From Streptomyces wuyuanensis (lineage in GTDB: Bacteria; Actinomycetota; Actinomycetes; Streptomycetales; Streptomycetaceae), in NCBI RefSeq assembly GCF_900103455.1, contig NZ_FNHI01000015.1, positions 155,970-219,969 of the forward strand: a stretch of 64,000 nucleotides of DNA. The letters run 5' to 3'. The translations under genes and the position numbers were made by a program. Of this stretch, positions 61,649 to 64,000 are shown piece by piece (position 1 is the stretch's first letter; each line of letters starts with the position of its first letter). The notes beneath the pieces were generated by a model, which saw only the letters and a list, made by a program, of their open reading frames with translations, was not told where the DNA came from and did no database searches.

Positions 61649-62758
61649 GTGGATCCGGTTGTCATTCCGATTCTTGTGGCGGCGATTGTCGTTGTCTTCC
61701 TCGTGGCTGCCACGGTGCGGATCGTCCCGCAGGCGCGCCGCTACAACATCGAGCGGTTCGGCCGGTATCGCCGGACGCTGCAACCCGGCCTGAACTTCGT
61801 CGTGCCGGTGGCGGACCGTGTCAACACCAAACTCGACGTGCGCGAGCAGGTGTATTCGTCTGAGCCCAAGCCGGTGATCACCGAGGACAACCTCGTGGTG
61901 AACATCGACACCGTGCTCTACTACCAGATCACCGACCCGCGGGCGGCGGCCTACGAGGTGGCTGACTACCTGCATGCGATCGATCAGCTCACCGTGACCA
62001 CGCTGAGGAACGTCATCGGATCCATGGACCTGGAGCAGACGCTCACCTCACGTGAGGAGATCAACACCCGGCTCCGCACCGTCCTCGACGACGCCACCGG
62101 CAAGTGGGGCATCCGGGTCAACCGCGTCGAGATCAAGGCCATCGATCCACCGCACACCATCAAAGAGGCGATGGAGAAGCAGATGCGGGCCGAGCGGGAC
62201 AAGCGCGCGGCCATCCTGCACGCCGAAGGGGAGCGGCAAGCCAAGATCCTCACCGCGGAGGGCACGAAGCAGAAGGACATCCTGGAAGCACAGGGCACGC
62301 AACAGGCCATGATCTTGCGGGCGGACGGCGAGGCGAAGGCGGTGGAGCGCGTCTTCCAGGCTGTCCATACCAACAATGCCGACCCGAAGATCCTGGCCTA
62401 CAAGTACCTCGAGACGCTCCCGCATCTGGCGAAGAGCGACAACAACACGTTCTGGGTGATCCCGGGGGAGCTGACGGAGGCCGTTCGCGCCGTCACCCAC
62501 GCATTCGGCGACCGGTCGACGATGGGTCTTCCCGCATCTGCACAACCGGTGGAGGCAACCACCACCGATGCCGAAGGCGCGTCGGACGAAGGCGGGGCTG
62601 CGGAGCTGGAGGCAGGCTCGCCGTTTTCGCTTGACGCCGCTGCGGCTGCTGATGAGGTCGCGAAGCAGGCCGCCGCTGTAGTGAGCGACGCGAAGGCCGA
62701 GGCCGAGGCCGCGAGGACGCCCCAGGTGCCGGGTCGGGGGCAGATGTCCGGCGATTGA
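61649..62758 (+). CDS. SPFH/stomatin-like (slipin) membrane protein
   Basis: This 369-residue protein has one N-terminal membrane helix (VIPILVAAIVVVFLVAATVRI). The SPFH domain follows (RRYNIERFGRYRRTLQPGLNFVVPVADRV, DVREQVYSSEPKPVITEDNL), then a coiled-coil (RAERDKRAAILHAEGERQAK). A variable tail of about 80 residues is Ala/Glu-rich. Stomatins form rings in lipid microdomains and work with NfeD proteins. GTG start at 61649 after ACGGAGGAA. Confidence 0.92.
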   Translation: MDPVVIPILVAAIVVVFLVAATVRIVPQARRYNIERFGRYRRTLQPGLNFVVPVADRVNTKLDVREQVYSSEPKPVITEDNLVVNIDTVLYYQITDPRAAAYEVADYLHAIDQLTVTTLRNVIGSMDLEQTLTSREEINTRLRTVLDDATGKWGIRVNRVEIKAIDPPHTIKEAMEKQMRAERDKRAAILHAEGERQAKILTAEGTKQKDILEAQGTQQAMILRADGEAKAVERVFQAVHTNNADPKILAYKYLETLPHLAKSDNNTFWVIPGELTEAVRAVTHAFGDRSTMGLPASAQPVEATTTDAEGASDEGGAAELEAGSPFSLDAAAAADEVAKQAAAVVSDAKAEAEAARTPQVPGRGQMSGD

Positions 62759-62810
62759 GCCGACCCTCGACGACTGTCGCCGGCGAGGCGGCGGAGTACG
62801 CCCCCGGGTC

Positions 62811-63242
62811 CTACGGGGCGGCGACGGCGATGGCGTAGGTGCCGGCGCCCAGGAGGCGTTCGCCGGGGATGTCCTGGCCGGCCATGATCAGGCGTTTGAT
62901 GTGGCCGGTGGTTTCGTCGAAGTCGATGTCGTCGAGGCTGCCCAGGTTCTGTCCGGTTTCGGTCAGGAGGCGTTTGCCGATGGGGTCGTGGTGCTTGTCG
63001 GTGGGGGCGGTGGTGTCCTGGTCGCCCTGGATTGTGTCGGGTGTGCGGACAGTGACAGCGTCGGGGCCGAAGGAGTGCACGTCGTTCCAGGTCACCTGAG
63101 TGCCGGGGCCGCGGGTCTTGACCCGGACCGCGGCGATGCGGGCGGGTGCAGGGGCGATGGCGATCCCGGTGACGGTGGCCAGGGATTCGGCGGTGGTCAG
63201 GGCGATGACGTTGCGGCCCTTGGCCTGGGTGAACAGCATCAC
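62811..63242 (-). CDS. PRC-barrel-domain protein
   Basis: This 143-residue protein has two PRC-barrel-like halves. The first has AKGRNVIALTTAESLATVTGIAIAP and the second has PIGKRLLTETGQNLGSLDDIDFDETTG. PRC barrels are beta-sheet adaptor domains in RNA or photosynthesis proteins, often of unknown role in Streptomyces. Its GTG overlaps the stop of the upstream PRC gene. It is convergent with the slipin gene. Confidence 0.8.
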   Translation of the reverse strand: MMLFTQAKGRNVIALTTAESLATVTGIAIAPAPARIAAVRVKTRGPGTQVTWNDVHSFGPDAVTVRTPDTIQGDQDTTAPTDKHHDPIGKRLLTETGQNLGSLDDIDFDETTGHIKRLIMAGQDIPGERLLGAGTYAIAVAAP

Positions 63243-63680
63243 GTCTCCTGTTCGAGGCGGGTGCGCAGGCCGTGGGCGGCTTCGGGGAACCCGGCCAGGT
63301 CACCCGCGGTGAACTCGCCGGTCGCGTCCGGCACGAGGACCATCTCGCCGGAGATGGCCACGGGCTTGATCACCGGCAGCAGGATGTGCCGGCGGCCCTG
63401 GGCGGCGGATTCGACTTCGTATCCGGCCACGGCCGGTTTCCGCCCGGCCTCGATGATGACGTCGACGATCTTGCCGAGGTCGGTGCCGCCCTCGGTCATC
63501 ACCCGGGAGCCGATGACGTTGCCGCCGCCGGACGCTTTGGCTTCCTTGGCCGCCTCGTCGTCGGCCAGGGCGTTTTCGTCGCGGATCATTATCGCGTCCG
63601 GCCCCAGGGCGTGCACCTTGTTCCACAGCAGGTCCCGCTTGAGCGGGCCCGAGAGCAGACCCTGAGCTGCCCCGAGTTTC
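63239..63680 (-). pseudogene. PRC-barrel protein cut by an IS element
   Basis: The frame starts upstream at KLGAAQGLLSGPLKRDLLWNKVHALGPDAIMIRDENAL. It ends with TGEFTAGDLAGFPEAAHGLRTRLE. It has lost about 40 N-terminal residues of the first PRC barrel, where the adjoining sequence becomes IS3 transposase DNA. A GTG at 63616 could allow a short product. The second barrel (VIGSRVMTEGGTDLGKIVDVIIEAG) is intact. Confidence 0.75.
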
Positions 63681-63701
63681 GTAGAGTCCGGTGATCTTGT
63701 T

Positions 63702-64000
63702 TCAGGCGGACTGCGGGGTTTGCTCCTGGCTCTGCCAGAAGGCTTTCTCGTACTCGGCGGGCGGTACGTAGTCGAGTGCGGAGTGGAGGCGTTCTTCGTT
63801 GTACCAGGTGATCCACTGGAAGATCGCCCGTTCGACCTGGTCGACGTCCTTCCAGGGGCCCTGCATCTCGATCAGCTCGGCCTTGAAAGTGCCGTTCAGC
63901 GCCTCGGCCATCGCGTTGTCATAGCTGTCCGCGACCGAGCCGACCGAGGCCGATGCTCCGATGTCGGACAGCCGGTCGGTATACCGAATTGACACGTATT
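63702..64000 (-). mobile_element. IS3-family transposase, C-terminal part (runs out of window)
   Basis: The minus-strand frame to the window end has SVADSYDNAMAEALNGTFKAELI and WITWYNEERLHSALDYVPP. These are the terminal part of the IS3 OrfB integrase core with the late glutamate. The 3' end lies at 63702. Its terminal repeat should lie in 63675-63700, next to the broken PRC gene. The rest of the element lies to the right of the window. Confidence 0.88.

Overview
The window looks like part of a Streptomyces (or close actinomycete) chromosome. Codons are strongly GC-rich at third positions. Marker families include an FbiC FO synthase, two XRE/DUF5753-DUF397 pairs, GPP34, a class F sortase, an RsbW-like ATPase and a CBS/NhaA/NfeD/PRC-barrel set. 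No complete tRNA or rRNA gene is present. Both ends are cut: a regulator enters at the left edge and an IS3-type transposase leaves at the right edge.

Layout. 0-0.8 kb: end of an HTH regulator. 1.1-7.8 kb: a catabolic-looking cluster (two LLM flavin/F420 oxidoreductases, an SDR, an N-acyl-D-amino-acid-deacylase-like amidohydrolase, an aldehyde dehydrogenase). It carries three copies of the inverted repeat TGACG-N3-CGTCA. A fourth copy sits at 33.17 kb between a second SDR and a hypothetical protein, so the two clusters probably share one regulator encoded outside the window. 8-15 kb: an APC permease, an epoxide-hydrolase-like protein, a divergent MarR/SDR pair with twin operators, a Tat-exported PHP phosphoesterase and a third LLM oxidoreductase. 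15-18.4 kb: ASCH, DUF397/XRE and RsbW-like genes, a frameshifted Uma2 gene and an orphan antitoxin-like gene. 18.5-26.1 kb: an RHS polymorphic-toxin locus read leftward (SseB-like, WXG-like, 1557-residue RHS toxin, immunity candidate), followed by a low-GC orphan toxin-tip/immunity module made through a 232-bp duplication of the RHS core end. 26.6-29.2 kb: fbiC, which makes the F420 precursor that some of the LLM enzymes may use.

29.7-43.5 kb: an ADP-ribosylglycohydrolase homologue that has lost both metal-binding motifs, a 5'-truncated sodium/solute symporter, the second operator-linked SDR cluster, an XRE regulator with a distant DUF397 gene, GPP34, a D,D-carboxypeptidase with a very long acidic cytosolic tail, a polytopic membrane protein with tandem-repeat N-terminus, and a MerR regulator. 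43.7-55 kb: two paralogous zinc-ribbon membrane proteins, a TetR/MFS efflux pair with its own operator, a secreted SUMF1-fold protein, GNAT, Fic with an overlapping partner, a secreted FG-GAP protein, and a CHRD-like/sortase F pair. 55.4-57.3 kb: a fusion of DEDDh exonuclease, BRCT segments and a TerD domain.

57.4-64 kb: an integration scar (integrase C-terminus, transposase fragment, terminator, 3' half of a tRNA-Arg-like gene), then a stress/ion-homeostasis set (NhaA, decayed CBS protein, NfeD, SPFH/slipin, two PRC-barrel proteins). The last PRC gene is cut by an IS3-family element at the window end. A recurrent local feature is short duplications that echo the last codons of a gene just after its stop (2.1, 9.5, 42.4 and, more weakly, 44.7 kb).
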